Source: Roseivirga sp. UBA6052 (GTDB taxonomy: Bacteria; Bacteroidota; Bacteroidia; Cytophagales; Cyclobacteriaceae). From it: a DNA stretch of 64,000 bases. The translations under genes were made by a program, and so were the position numbers. The notes beneath the pieces were generated by a model, which searched no databases, was not told the DNA's origin, and saw only the letters and a program-made list of their open reading frames with translations. The stretch covers positions 372,001 through 436,000 of the forward strand of contig DIYO01000001.1 in assembly GCA_002427755.1 (NCBI GenBank). The letters are read 5' to 3'. Every line of letters starts with the position of its first letter. The first letter of the stretch is position 1. Below, piece by piece: positions 50,343 to 59,414 of this stretch.

Positions 50343-50762
50343 CTAAATGGCCAACCAAAAGATGATATCTACCCGCCTATTGCGCCTTCTCCCTTCCCAA
50401 GTAGAATTATCATAGACAGGATTAAACAGGCCAAAATCTTTCTTTTCAATCACTCCTTCTTGAATCTTTTGACTTTCAAGGAGTAGTTCAATGACTGAAT
50501 CACTTCTCATCTCACTCAACCATTCATTGTACTCCTTCCCTCCTATATTATCAGTGTGACTATGCACGGTGATGATGAAATTTGTGATGTTGGGAATTGA
50601 ATCTACGAATTGTTTGAGCTGTGCAGATTGGTAACGATCTACATAGAAACTTCCACCACCAAAATATACGCTACGGATATAAGAAGGCTCACCAAATCCC
50701 TGCGCATGGCTAAGTGCCATAAAATTTAGAGACAATAAAAAACAAAAGACTAGCTTTCTCAT
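50343..50762 (-). CDS. Small exported OmpA-like domain protein
   Basis: This 139-residue protein has a signal peptide ending ALSHAQGF, followed directly by an OmpA/MotB-type peptidoglycan-binding domain. The domain's markers are IRSVYFGGGSFYVD, FIITVHSHTDNIGGKEYNEWLSEMRSDSV and the end WEGRRRNRRVDIIFW. It has no barrel or other domain, so it is a free periplasmic protein likely to bind diaminopimelate. The Asn-Arg pairs in RRRNRRVDI match the meso-DAP contact site. It is convergent with the DinB gene. Confidence 0.88.
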   Translation of the reverse strand: MRKLVFCFLLSLNFMALSHAQGFGEPSYIRSVYFGGGSFYVDRYQSAQLKQFVDSIPNITNFIITVHSHTDNIGGKEYNEWLSEMRSDSVIELLLESQKIQEGVIEKKDFGLFNPVYDNSTWEGRRRNRRVDIIFWLAI

Positions 50763-50843
50763 TGGATTACAAACGATTAAAATAAAACTTCTGTTTTAGA
50801 AAGCATTCAGCATATTTATAATTGGTTACTAAAGCAGAGCGAA

Positions 50844-51329
50844 TTGAAGCAATTAATCATTGTAATGGGAATCAGTGGGTCCGGAAAATCGACCTTTGGA
50901 AAGGCGCTTGCCGAAAAACTGGGTATCCCATTTCTAGATGCCGATGGATTCCACCCAAGGGAGAATGTGATGAAAATGAGCAGAGGTATTCCACTAGAAG
51001 ATGATGACAGATGGCCTTGGTTAGCTTCTATAGGAAACTATGTGATCGACTCTCATAGAAAGAAATACGTTTTAGCATGCTCCGCTTTAAAACAGTCCTA
51101 CAGAGATTATTTAGATCAGAGAACAGATAATACTTACGTTTATCTCAAAATTGATAGAGAGGAAGCCATCAATAGAATGAATAAACGTGAAGGACATTTT
51201 ATGAAATCAGATATGGTTGAATCACAATTGGCAACTTTGGAAGAACCGACTCAAGCAATTCATCTCAGTGCTAGCATAGAATTAGAAGAACAATTACAAG
51301 AGGCACTAAAGCATTTGGGAGACATTTGA
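50844..51329 (+). CDS. gntK: Gluconokinase
   Basis: This 161-residue cytoplasmic kinase phosphorylates gluconate to 6-phosphogluconate. The P-loop is GISGSGKST (residues 9-17), followed by FLDADGFHPRENVMKMSRGIPLEDDDRWPWL, which is diagnostic for the GntK family, and CSALKQSYRDYL. It is at the head of a gluconate-use pair and precedes the permease gene by 31 bases. 6-phosphogluconate then enters the pathway encoded by gnd, transcribed convergently. Confidence 0.95.
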   Translation: MKQLIIVMGISGSGKSTFGKALAEKLGIPFLDADGFHPRENVMKMSRGIPLEDDDRWPWLASIGNYVIDSHRKKYVLACSALKQSYRDYLDQRTDNTYVYLKIDREEAINRMNKREGHFMKSDMVESQLATLEEPTQAIHLSASIELEEQLQEALKHLGDI

Positions 51330-51360
51330 TAAAAGCCTATTTTGAAGTTTTACCTCAACC

Positions 51361-52704
51361 ATGGAAGAACTTCAACTCATTTTTGCGATCGTAACGGGAA
51401 TCGCTCTTCTGCTACTTCTCATCATTAAATTCAAAACCAACGCCTTTTTGAGTTTGCTATTGGCTAGTATCTGGGTAGGCTTACTTGGAGGACTCAGTGG
51501 TGAAATGATCATCAGCTCCATCTCTAGAGGGATGGGTGATACGCTGGCATTTGTGGCTACCATTGTGGGCTTAGGAGCCATTTTTGGTGCCTTACTTGAA
51601 CATTCAGGAGGGGCTAAAGGATTAGCAAAATACCTTTTGAAAAAAGGAGGTGAAACGAAATCGAGACTAGCGCTTTTGGTGACGGGCTTTATTGTCTCTA
51701 TACCCGTCTTCTTTGATGTAGGGATCATTATTCTCATGCCTATAGTGAATGCACTTTCCAAGAAAAGCGGAAAGCATGTACTGTATTTTGCGCTGCCCCT
51801 GCTTACTGGTTTAGGCGTAACGCATAGTTTTATACCACCAACTCCAGGTCCGGTGGCTGTTGCTGATATCTTGAGCGTAGATATTGGTTATGCAATTATG
51901 ATCGGCTCTGTAATTGGCTTACCAATAGCCATTCTCTGCGGATTAATTATGAGTAAATGGATAACTCCGAAAGTTGCAGAAATGGTAGATTCCAAGGCTG
52001 AGCTAGTTACTGAATACGACCCCAGTTTAATCAAATCAATATTTTTAGTCTTAGGCATTCCAATAGGGTTGATACTTCTTGGTTCTTTATTTGGAACGCT
52101 AGCCAGAGAAGGTTTGATAGCACAGAGTAAAATCATTGAAATTCTCGGATTTATAGGTCATCCTTTCGTTTCATTGGTAATAGGCACGCTGCTCGCTCTT
52201 TATTTTCTGGGCAAGAAGAGAAGATCATCTAAAGAAGAATTATTCGATGTAGCGAATAGATCTCTCGGACCGGCTGGTAGCATAATTCTAATTACGGGTG
52301 CAGGTGGTGTTCTAAAACAGACCATGATCAACACTGGGATTGGCGATATGATAGGACAAGCCATGCAATCAGGTGCCTTTTCAATAGTACTACTCGCCTA
52401 CCTAGTATCTGTTCTAGTGAGAATTATGCAAGGATCTGCAACGGTTGCCATGCTCACAGCTGCAGGTATTGTTGCAGCAATTATGCCGGGCTTGGACTTG
52501 AGCATGATGGACAAAACACTGATTATGATGGCTATAGCGGCAGGATCTATTGTTTTATCTCATGTGAATGATAGCGGCTTCTGGCTGGTGAACAGGTATC
52601 TCAATCAATCCGTGCAACAAACACTTAAGTCATGGACCATACAATCGAGCATGATCTCAATTACTAGCTTTACCCTGATATTTATATTATATCAGGTGCT
52701 CTAG
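51361..52704 (+). CDS. gntP: Gluconate permease, GntP family
   Basis: This 447-residue inner-membrane transporter has about 12-14 helices. Family markers are LASIWVGLLGGLSGE, VGLGAIFGALLEHSGGA, PVFFDVGIIILMPI, THSFIPPTPGPVAVADIL, RIMQGSATVAMLTAAGI and SHVNDSGFWLVNRYL. Members are gluconate:proton symporters. It is co-transcribed with gntK. Its stop shares the CTAG tetranucleotide with the stop of the convergent gnd gene (52701-52704), leaving no spacing between them. Confidence 0.95.
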   Translation: MEELQLIFAIVTGIALLLLLIIKFKTNAFLSLLLASIWVGLLGGLSGEMIISSISRGMGDTLAFVATIVGLGAIFGALLEHSGGAKGLAKYLLKKGGETKSRLALLVTGFIVSIPVFFDVGIIILMPIVNALSKKSGKHVLYFALPLLTGLGVTHSFIPPTPGPVAVADILSVDIGYAIMIGSVIGLPIAILCGLIMSKWITPKVAEMVDSKAELVTEYDPSLIKSIFLVLGIPIGLILLGSLFGTLAREGLIAQSKIIEILGFIGHPFVSLVIGTLLALYFLGKKRRSSKEELFDVANRSLGPAGSIILITGAGGVLKQTMINTGIGDMIGQAMQSGAFSIVLLAYLVSVLVRIMQGSATVAMLTAAGIVAAIMPGLDLSMMDKTLIMMAIAAGSIVLSHVNDSGFWLVNRYLNQSVQQTLKSWTIQSSMISITSFTLIFILYQVL

Positions 52705-54101
52705 TCTTCCCATTCAGTATGGAATACTCCTTCGCGATCCAATCGCTCATAGGTGTGTGATCCAAAATGATCTCTTTGAGCTTGAACCAAGTTCATTGGT
52801 AATCTTCCACTAGAGAAAGAACTGAAATAGTTCAGTGTACTGGTTAAGGCAGATGCCGGTATACCAGAAGCCAATATAGAAGCCACAGTATTTTGTACTG
52901 TAGGTAATAGATCTGAAACTGTATTTGTGAACCATTGATCTAGCAACAGATGCTCAAGATCTGAATTAGCATCATATGCCTTTCTCATTTGTTCTAAAAG
53001 ATCTGCTCTAATGATGCAACCACCCCTCCAAATTTTAGCAATTACTTCTAAATCTAGATTGTATTCATACTCTTTAGAGGCGTGGAATAGCATATGCATA
53101 CCTTGTGCATAAGACATAATAAAAGCAAAGAATAAAGTTGTCTCAAGGTCAGCAATGGTAACATCTAACTTACTGGCTGTCAAATTGTATTGATTATCTG
53201 CCTTAACCCTTAAATCCTTAAGTCCAGAAATTTCTCGCATACTTACAGCTGCATCGATGGTAGGAATCGGAATACCTAAATCCATTGCATTTTGAGAGGT
53301 CCACTTTCCAGTACCTTTCTGCTTTCCTTTATCTAGTATTTGATCGATGAGACTTGCATCTGATAAATCATCTTTTTGCTTGAAAATCGCAGCCGTAATT
53401 TCAATTAAGAAAGACCTTAACCTACCATTATTCCATTTTTCAAAAGTCTCTTGGATTTGGTCATTGTTAAGACCTAAACCCTGCTTCATCACATCGTAGG
53501 TCTCAGCGATAAGTTGCATCATGGCATACTCAATACCATTATGTACCATTTTGACATAGTTACCAGCTGACCCATTTCCTAAATGAGCCACACAGGCCTC
53601 TCCGTTGACGTTTGCTGCTGCAGCTTCAAAAATTGGTTTGATATGTTGGTAAGCCTCTTTGTCTCCACCAGGCATAATGCTCGGTCCTTTTCTAGCCCCT
53701 TTTGCTCCGCCTGAAACGCCTGATCCAAAGAAATGGATACCGTCTTTCTGAAGCTCTTCGAACCTTCTATTGGTATCTGTGAAAAAGGAATTCCCACCAT
53801 CAATAATAATGTCACCTTTGTCTAAAAGAGGTTTCAAATCAGCTATCACCAGATCAACGGGTTTACCTGATGGTACTAGCAACATGATTTTTCTCGGGGC
53901 CGCTAATGACTCTATAAATTCAGTCTTGTCGGTAGTAGAAAAGACGGTACGTCCTGCACCCTCTTCTTTAAGGGATTCAACTTTCTCAGTATCTAAATCC
54001 AATCCAGATACAGAAAAACCGTTGTCAGCCACATTCATAATGAAGTTTCTACCCATTACACCTAGACCTACTAAACCAAAATCAAACTTAGTGCTGCTCA
54101 T
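52701..54101 (-). CDS. gnd: 6-phosphogluconate dehydrogenase, decarboxylating
   Basis: This 466-residue enzyme oxidises 6-phosphogluconate to ribulose-5-phosphate and CO2 with NADP+. The dinucleotide motif is GLVGLGVMGRNF. The catalytic and substrate region shows DGGNSFF, GSGVSGGAKGARKGPSIMPGG and VKMVHNGIEYAMMQLIAETYD. The helical all-alpha domain follows (IWRGGCIIRA). The C-terminus ends normally with HTEWED. It is divergent from zwf, with a shared 171-base regulatory region, and convergent with gntP. It thus links gluconate use to the oxidative pentose phosphate pathway. Confidence 0.97.
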   Translation of the reverse strand: MSSTKFDFGLVGLGVMGRNFIMNVADNGFSVSGLDLDTEKVESLKEEGAGRTVFSTTDKTEFIESLAAPRKIMLLVPSGKPVDLVIADLKPLLDKGDIIIDGGNSFFTDTNRRFEELQKDGIHFFGSGVSGGAKGARKGPSIMPGGDKEAYQHIKPIFEAAAANVNGEACVAHLGNGSAGNYVKMVHNGIEYAMMQLIAETYDVMKQGLGLNNDQIQETFEKWNNGRLRSFLIEITAAIFKQKDDLSDASLIDQILDKGKQKGTGKWTSQNAMDLGIPIPTIDAAVSMREISGLKDLRVKADNQYNLTASKLDVTIADLETTLFFAFIMSYAQGMHMLFHASKEYEYNLDLEVIAKIWRGGCIIRADLLEQMRKAYDANSDLEHLLLDQWFTNTVSDLLPTVQNTVASILASGIPASALTSTLNYFSSFSSGRLPMNLVQAQRDHFGSHTYERLDREGVFHTEWED

Positions 54102-54167
54102 ATAGTTATCTTATTAGGGTTTGCTTTAAACCATTTTTTTGTAAAATAAATTCAGAGTAAGAAAGTA

Positions 54168-54222
54168 TTTGGGTGGATGGTTTCAAGCCTTTGATTAGTT
54201 TTGGGAACTAATGATCAGTTCC
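54168..54222 (+). promoter_or_regulatory. Candidate zwf promoter with operator-like dyad
   Basis: TAGTTTTG at 54196-54203 matches the Bacteroidota -7 box TAnnTTTG exactly. TTTG at 54168-54171 is a possible -33 box, 24 bases upstream (slightly long). Directly after the -7 box, GGAACT-AATGATC-AGTTCC at 54204-54222 is a perfect 6-bp inverted repeat, suitable for a repressor. No gene lies in this 171-base divergent region. Confidence 0.45.
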
Positions 54223-54272
54223 AGCAATTATTGCTTACAAAGAAAGCAAGCTCACTCATTCAAAAAAAATAA

Positions 54273-55802
54273 ATGAAGAAAACTGACAATCAGGTGCTCG
54301 TGATTTTTGGAGCTTCTGGCGACTTGACTGAAAGAAAGCTTATTCCATCTGTATATAACCTCTTTTGTGGAGGCTTTTTACCAGAGCATTATGCCGTGGT
54401 TGGCGTAAGTAGATCACAGTTCAGCGATCAAGAGTACAGAGACAAAGTAGTTTTTAACAATGAGCATTTATTAGCTAAGGAAACAGCGAGTGAAGAGAAT
54501 CTGAAGAAATTTGCTGACTTAGTCTTCTATCAATCATTAGATACCAAAGACGTTGAGAAGTACTCAGTATTATCCGATCGGTTAAGCCAACTTGATGAAG
54601 AAAAAGAGACCAACCATAATCATATATTTTATTTAGCTACCCCGCCTAGTCTGTATGAGGTTATTGCCACAGGGCTTGAAAAGGTAGGTTTGAATAAGCA
54701 GGAAGACGGTTGGAGCAGATTAATTGTTGAAAAGCCGTTTGGATACAATTTAGATAGTGCTAAAAAGCTCAATCAAGATCTTCTTTGCCACTTTGAAGAA
54801 AGTCAGATTTACAGAATTGACCACTACCTAGGCAAGGAAACAGTACAGAACATGTTTGTTACCAGATTTGCCAATAGCATCTTTGAACCACTTTGGAATC
54901 GTAACTACATTCATAGAGTTGAGATAACAGCATCTGAAAAGGTTGGCGTAGAGAAAAGAGGTGGATATTACGATTCATCTGGAGCTTTAAGAGACATGGT
55001 ACAAAACCATCTGCTTCAGTTAGTTGCGCTAGTAGCAATGGAACCTCCCGTAAAGCCTGATGCTGAGTCTATCCGAAATGAGAAACTCAAGGTATTTCAG
55101 AGCTTAAGACCTTACTCGGAAGATGATATTAAGACACATGTGATCAGGGGTCAGTATATGAACTCTAAGGTCTCCGGCAATCGCGTAACAGGTTATCGCG
55201 ATGAACCTGGTGTAAAAGAGGACTCTAAAACTGAGACTTATGTGGCTATGAAATTCTTCATAGACAACTGGCGCTGGGCAGATGTTCCATTCTACATCAG
55301 AACAGGCAAAAGGATGCCAACTCGTGTCACTGAGGTTGTTATCCATTTTCGACCTAGACACCATCACCTATTTGCGAATGACAAGAGCTTGGCCAATCAG
55401 CAAAACGTATTGGTACTTAGAATTCAACCAAATGAAGGAATCCTTTTGAAGTTTGATATGAAAATCCCTGGAGCCGGATTCAATACAGAGCAGGTAAACA
55501 TGGATTTCCATTATGATGATTTGACTGACGTATATGTGCCCGATGCATACGAAAGGCTTATTCTAGATTGTATGCAAGGAGATGCCACACTTTATGCAAG
55601 AGGAGATTCTACTGAGGCAGCATGGGAGTTTATAGATCCGATTCTAAAGGCATGGGAGAATAACGAAGAAATTCCAGTTTATGGCTATCCAGCAGGTACA
55701 TGGGGGCCTGAACATGCCGATGATCTTATTGAGGGTAAAAACATGATGTGGAGGTACCCTTGTTCTAATTTAACCGATGACGGTAATTACTGCGAGTTAT
55801 AA
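54273..55802 (+). CDS. zwf: Glucose-6-phosphate dehydrogenase
   Basis: This 509-residue enzyme does the first oxidative step, glucose-6-phosphate to 6-phosphogluconolactone, giving NADPH. The nucleotide loop GASGDLTERKLIPS is at residues 12-25. The substrate signature RIDHYLGKETVQN carries the catalytic His region, and the loop LIVEKPFGYNL is also present. The C-terminal beta-sheet domain is complete, with WADVPFYIRTGKRM. Pgl starts at the last base of its stop codon, so the two are coupled. The candidate promoter and operator are upstream. Confidence 0.97.
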   Translation: MKKTDNQVLVIFGASGDLTERKLIPSVYNLFCGGFLPEHYAVVGVSRSQFSDQEYRDKVVFNNEHLLAKETASEENLKKFADLVFYQSLDTKDVEKYSVLSDRLSQLDEEKETNHNHIFYLATPPSLYEVIATGLEKVGLNKQEDGWSRLIVEKPFGYNLDSAKKLNQDLLCHFEESQIYRIDHYLGKETVQNMFVTRFANSIFEPLWNRNYIHRVEITASEKVGVEKRGGYYDSSGALRDMVQNHLLQLVALVAMEPPVKPDAESIRNEKLKVFQSLRPYSEDDIKTHVIRGQYMNSKVSGNRVTGYRDEPGVKEDSKTETYVAMKFFIDNWRWADVPFYIRTGKRMPTRVTEVVIHFRPRHHHLFANDKSLANQQNVLVLRIQPNEGILLKFDMKIPGAGFNTEQVNMDFHYDDLTDVYVPDAYERLILDCMQGDATLYARGDSTEAAWEFIDPILKAWENNEEIPVYGYPAGTWGPEHADDLIEGKNMMWRYPCSNLTDDGNYCEL

Positions 55803-56512
55803 TGACTAGAAGAATATTCGATGATAACGAAGCAATGGCAAGAGCATTTGCCGAGTTTCTGGCAAAAAAGTCTTCCGAAAATGAATCTTTGACAATTGCC
55901 CTATCAGGAGGGTCTACTCCTAAGGCACTATTCAAGATTTTATCCAATGATTATAAAGACACCATTGACTGGAGTAAGCTTCATTTCTTCTGGGGTGATG
56001 AAAGAATGGTTCCTCCATCTCATGAAGAATCTAACTTCAAAATGACTGACGACCTGCTCTTTAGTCAGGTCTCCATTCCAGAATCCAACATTCACAGAAT
56101 AAAGGGTGAAAATGAGTTAGTTGAAGAGGTCTCTCGTTACGGCAAAGAGATTGAGGAAAATGTAGGGTCACAAAACGGTACACCTTCATTTGATATCGTT
56201 ATGCTGGGAATGGGTGCTGATGGGCATACTGCTTCTATCTTCCCTCCTGACATCGATTTAATTAATGCCAACACAATCTGTGCAGCCGGAACTAATCCTG
56301 AAAGTGGTCAAAGAAGAGTAACCATTACGGGCACGGTAATCAATAATGCCAAGCATGTTTGTTTTTTGGTAACAGGAGCTGGTAAAGCAGAGAAGATTGA
56401 TGAAATATTCAACCAGAAAGCAGACTACCTAGCCTATCCTGCTGCACATATCAAACCTAATGCTGGTGAGTTAATTTGGTTTATGGACGAATCAGCAAGT
56501 TCAAAACTCTAG
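55802..56512 (+). CDS. pgl: 6-phosphogluconolactonase
   Basis: This 236-residue enzyme hydrolyses 6-phosphogluconolactone. It shows IALSGGSTPKALFKIL, HFFWGDERMVPPSHEESNF and the catalytic block IVMLGMGADGHTASIFP, followed by RRVTITGTVINNAKHVCFL. This is the DevB-type bacterial enzyme of the glucosamine-6-phosphate isomerase fold. It overlaps zwf by one base (TAATG). A phosphatase-like gene begins four bases after its stop, likely in the same transcript. Confidence 0.96.
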   Translation: MTRRIFDDNEAMARAFAEFLAKKSSENESLTIALSGGSTPKALFKILSNDYKDTIDWSKLHFFWGDERMVPPSHEESNFKMTDDLLFSQVSIPESNIHRIKGENELVEEVSRYGKEIEENVGSQNGTPSFDIVMLGMGADGHTASIFPPDIDLINANTICAAGTNPESGQRRVTITGTVINNAKHVCFLVTGAGKAEKIDEIFNQKADYLAYPAAHIKPNAGELIWFMDESASSKL

Positions 56513-56516
56513 TAAA

Positions 56517-57125
56517 ATGATCTATCATCCAATTCAGCAGAAGATTGATGAATTTGTCAAAATTGAGATTCCTCAAGAGAGAAAGAAGGTTCTGCGACCT
56601 CTGATTGATTACATCCAATCAAAGTTTGATGCTAAGGAGGAAATCAATCTTAATTATATCTGTACTCATAACTCCAGAAGAAGCCAATTCTCACAGGTTT
56701 GGTCTACTGTAGCTGCATCAGTTTTTGGAATTAAAGCGGGTGCCTACTCTGGTGGCGTTGAAGTGACTGCCTTTAATGAAAGAGCCATTGAAAGCCTTGA
56801 GAGATTTGGATTCAAGGTTTCTTTCCAAGGTGAAACTAATCCTGTTTATAAAATTTACTTTTCAGACGGCTTTTCCCCAATAACAGGTTTTTCCAAACTG
56901 TACGATCATCCAAGCAGCCCGAAAACCAATTTTGCAGCTGTTATGACTTGTTCGCACGCTGATGATAACTGCCCGTTTATTCCAGGAACTGAAAGAAGGA
57001 TAGCTCTAAACTATGAAGACCCAAAGGCCTTTGACGGTACTCCCGAAGAAGCTCATATGTATGATTCCAGGTCAACTCAAATCGCATCAGAGCTCCTATT
57101 TGTATTCAGTAACATCAAAGTCTAA
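56517..57125 (+). CDS. Low-molecular-weight phosphatase/arsenate-reductase-like protein
   Basis: This 202-residue protein has the LMW protein tyrosine phosphatase loop CTHNSRR (C-x5-R) in INLNYICTHNSRRSQF. A long N-terminal helix precedes it and a Cys-containing region follows (MTCSHADDNCPF). Many Bacteroidota annotate this family as protein-tyrosine-phosphatase or arsenate reductase. The general acid Asp (usually DP near the end) is not obvious; MYDSRSTQ may be the equivalent. It follows pgl by four bases, so it may have a role connected with sugar phosphate or redox metabolism. The function is uncertain. Confidence 0.82.
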   Translation: MIYHPIQQKIDEFVKIEIPQERKKVLRPLIDYIQSKFDAKEEINLNYICTHNSRRSQFSQVWSTVAASVFGIKAGAYSGGVEVTAFNERAIESLERFGFKVSFQGETNPVYKIYFSDGFSPITGFSKLYDHPSSPKTNFAAVMTCSHADDNCPFIPGTERRIALNYEDPKAFDGTPEEAHMYDSRSTQIASELLFVFSNIKV

Positions 57126-57208
57126 GCGAACGGAACTGATTGTAAGTAAACGGTTTAGGTAAAACCTGAAAATCGCGATTCTGACTTTTGGCTTCCTACA
57201 TTTATGGC

Positions 57209-57406
57209 ATGAAAAAGTTAAGCCATCAATTATTAGTATTTGCATTTAGTTTCTTACTCGGCATAATGATTCGTAAAGCCGTAGTAGATTTTGATTCTAT
57301 TAGTATTGGTCAATGGGTTGGTTCTGCCCTTGGAGTAATTGCTATATTCTGGTCATTCGCATTAGAAATCAAAGAAAAAACCAAGACTACTTCTGTAAGC
57401 GAGTAA
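57209..57406 (+). CDS. Small two-helix membrane protein
   Basis: This 65-residue protein has two hydrophobic helices: LLVFAFSFLLGIMI and GQWVGSALGVIAIFWSFAL. Its charged tail is EIKEKTKTTSVSE. I start it at the ATG at 57209 (MKKLSHQ). An upstream in-frame TTG at 57188 adds only seven residues and has no support. I recognise no family. It stands alone, 80 bases after the phosphatase-like gene. Confidence 0.6.
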   Translation: MKKLSHQLLVFAFSFLLGIMIRKAVVDFDSISIGQWVGSALGVIAIFWSFALEIKEKTKTTSVSE

Positions 57407-57489
57407 TTTCACTTGACAATACATTTTATGACTTTCGTCAGTGGTTTATGGCGTCTTGTTGCTTAGATTAAGCATAAAACCTGTGGACC

Positions 57490-57969
57490 ATGAAAACATT
57501 AGTAGCTTATGCGAGCCGGCATGGTACGGCAGAGAAAATCGCTCATCTCATTTCTCTAGAATTGGAACAGTGCCAAGTTCGGCTATTGGATCTAAAACAT
57601 GAGAACACCCGATTCGATTTGGCGGATTATGACAATGTAATTATTGGAGGATCCATTCATTACGGTGAAATCCAGCCATCTGTTAAGGACTTTTGCCATA
57701 ATCATCATGGCGAGTTAATGAAAAAAGGACTTGGCTTATTCTTATGCTATATGAGAGATGAAATAGCGAAAGAAGAATTCAATAATGCGTTTCCTGAAGA
57801 CTTACAAAATCACGCAAAAGCCTTAGGTTATTTTGGAGGTGAGATTCTCTTTGAAAAAATGAATTTTGTTGAACGTGTTGTGGTAAGTACTGTTGGTAAG
57901 AAAACGGAGAATGAATTTCATTTAGATGAAGAAGCAGTGGAATCCTTCATTTGGAAAATGAATCACTAG
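57490..57969 (+). CDS. Flavodoxin-fold protein, HemG (protoporphyrinogen oxidase)-like
   Basis: This 159-residue protein has an FMN-binding flavodoxin fold. The phosphate loop is YASRHGTAEKIA (residues 7-18), then the isoalloxazine loop VIIGGSIHYGEIQPSVKDF, with LGLFLCYMRDE and a C-terminal VSTVGKK. This pattern matches the HemG/flavodoxin_5 group, which in E. coli oxidises protoporphyrinogen IX with quinone. Many Bacteroidota use HemG-like or HemJ proteins, so a heme role is possible but the oxygen-independent substrate is not proven. It stands alone, 21 bases before the HAD gene. Confidence 0.8.
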   Translation: MKTLVAYASRHGTAEKIAHLISLELEQCQVRLLDLKHENTRFDLADYDNVIIGGSIHYGEIQPSVKDFCHNHHGELMKKGLGLFLCYMRDEIAKEEFNNAFPEDLQNHAKALGYFGGEILFEKMNFVERVVVSTVGKKTENEFHLDEEAVESFIWKMNH

Positions 57970-57990
57970 AGAATTCTAATAAATTTGGAC

Positions 57991-58701
57991 ATGCCGAATT
58001 TCAAGACCATTGCTTTCGATGCTGATGATACACTATGGGTTAATGAACCCATTTTCACCAATACAAGACTAGAATTCGAGAATATCCTCAGCAAGTACAT
58101 TGCCATTACAGACAGCCTAGAAAAAGAGTTATACGAGGTAGAAAGTCGAAACCTAGAATTATTTGGTTATGGTATCAAAGGCTTTATGCTTTCCATGATA
58201 GAGTCTGCGCTTGAACTCACCCATTATGATATCAAAGGTGAAGATATCGAGAGAATCATTTCACTAGGTAAAGACATGCTCAAACATCCTGTAGAAGTGC
58301 TAGAAGGTGTGAAAGATGTAATAGACGAATTAGAGAATGATTATCAACTCATGATCATTACCAAAGGTGATTTATGGGATCAAGAAAGTAAGATAGCCCG
58401 CTCTGGCATAGCAGACTTCTTCAATATTGTCGAGATTCTTAGTGAGAAGAATCCACATGCCTATTCCACTGTTTTCAGTAAGCATGGCATCCATATTGAT
58501 GAAGTTTTAATGATCGGTAACTCATTAAAATCAGATGTACTTCCAATTTGTGAGTTAGGCGGCCTAGCCGTTCATATACCTTTTCATGATACCTGGATGC
58601 ATGAGCATATGGAAAAACAGCATACTGCTGAACATGAGTATTACGAACTGAATAAGATATCCGAAATTCCAGACCTTATCAGAAGATTAAGTCAGGATTG
58701 A
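57991..58701 (+). CDS. HAD-superfamily hydrolase
   Basis: This 236-residue haloacid-dehalogenase-type phosphatase has motif I DADDTLW (nucleophile and acid Asp), motif II LMIITKGD, and motif III/IV with VLMIGNSLKSDVLP. A helical cap lies between motifs I and II. I choose the ATG at 57991 (MPNFKTIAFDADDTL); an in-frame TTG lies six bases earlier. Substrates are small phosphates, unspecified. It follows the HemG-like gene by 21 bases. Its 3' end overlaps the convergent response regulator gene by 15 bases. Confidence 0.88.
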   Translation: MPNFKTIAFDADDTLWVNEPIFTNTRLEFENILSKYIAITDSLEKELYEVESRNLELFGYGIKGFMLSMIESALELTHYDIKGEDIERIISLGKDMLKHPVEVLEGVKDVIDELENDYQLMIITKGDLWDQESKIARSGIADFFNIVEILSEKNPHAYSTVFSKHGIHIDEVLMIGNSLKSDVLPICELGGLAVHIPFHDTWMHEHMEKQHTAEHEYYELNKISEIPDLIRRLSQD

Positions 58702-59412
58702 TTTATCGCTATTTAAGACTGATAGGACTTGCTCCTTGTAGTTCCTACCTATCGGCAGCTCCGTTCCACCCACATCTATAGAATTGCTAGAGAATGCCTC
58801 GATTTTCTTTAGAGGGACAATAAATGACCTGTGTATCCTGATAAAGCAGTCTTCTGGAAGTTTTTGCTCAAGAAAGCTAATCTTCTGTAAACTAATTACC
58901 TCCTTCTCAGGCAGTTTAATTCTTACATAGTCCTTTAAGCTTTCTATGTATAGAATGTCTTTCAAATAGACCTTAACCATCTTCCTATCTGCCTTTAAGA
59001 AAATATATGGTTCTTCGGTTCTTAGTTCATCAAACGTCTCATGACGCTCATTTGTATCTGTCACATGGCCATTCATGGCTTTATTCACCGACATGAGAAA
59101 CCTTTGGAAAGATATAGGTTTCAAAAGGTAATCAACTACATCCAGCTCGTAGCTTTCAATAGCATATTCTCTGTAAGCCGTTGTAAAAATTACCTTAGGA
59201 ACAGGATTCAGAATCTTAAGAAAATCAATACCATTTAATTTGGGCATTTGAATATCTAAGAACACTAGCTCTACCGCCTCTTTTTTAATGATATCAAAGG
59301 CTTCAACTGCATTGTCACAAGATGCCACTAACTGCAATCCTTCTACTCTTTCAACAAATGATTCGATTACTTCTCTTGCTAGAGGTTCATCGTCTACAAT
59401 AATGCACTTCAT
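58687..59412 (-). CDS. LytTR-family response regulator
   Basis: This 241-residue regulator has a receiver domain at residues 1-120. The acidic pocket lies in IIVDDEPLAREVI, the phospho-acceptor Asp in LVFLDIQMPKLNGIDFL, the Thr in VIFTTAYREYAI and the Lys in VVDYLLKPISF. The C-terminal LytTR DNA-binding domain contains DILYIESLKDYVRIKL, then FIRIHRSFIVPLKKI. It pairs with the histidine kinase gene immediately upstream (two-base gap). LytTR systems control cell-surface or competence-like genes in other phyla; targets here are unknown. Confidence 0.95.
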   Translation of the reverse strand: MKCIIVDDEPLAREVIESFVERVEGLQLVASCDNAVEAFDIIKKEAVELVFLDIQMPKLNGIDFLKILNPVPKVIFTTAYREYAIESYELDVVDYLLKPISFQRFLMSVNKAMNGHVTDTNERHETFDELRTEEPYIFLKADRKMVKVYLKDILYIESLKDYVRIKLPEKEVISLQKISFLEQKLPEDCFIRIHRSFIVPLKKIEAFSSNSIDVGGTELPIGRNYKEQVLSVLNSDKSILT

Positions 59413-59414
59413 TA

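Noticed and set aside
57188..57208. TTG-initiated extension of the small two-helix protein
   Set aside because: There is no support over the ATG at 57209, which gives a normal MKK start.
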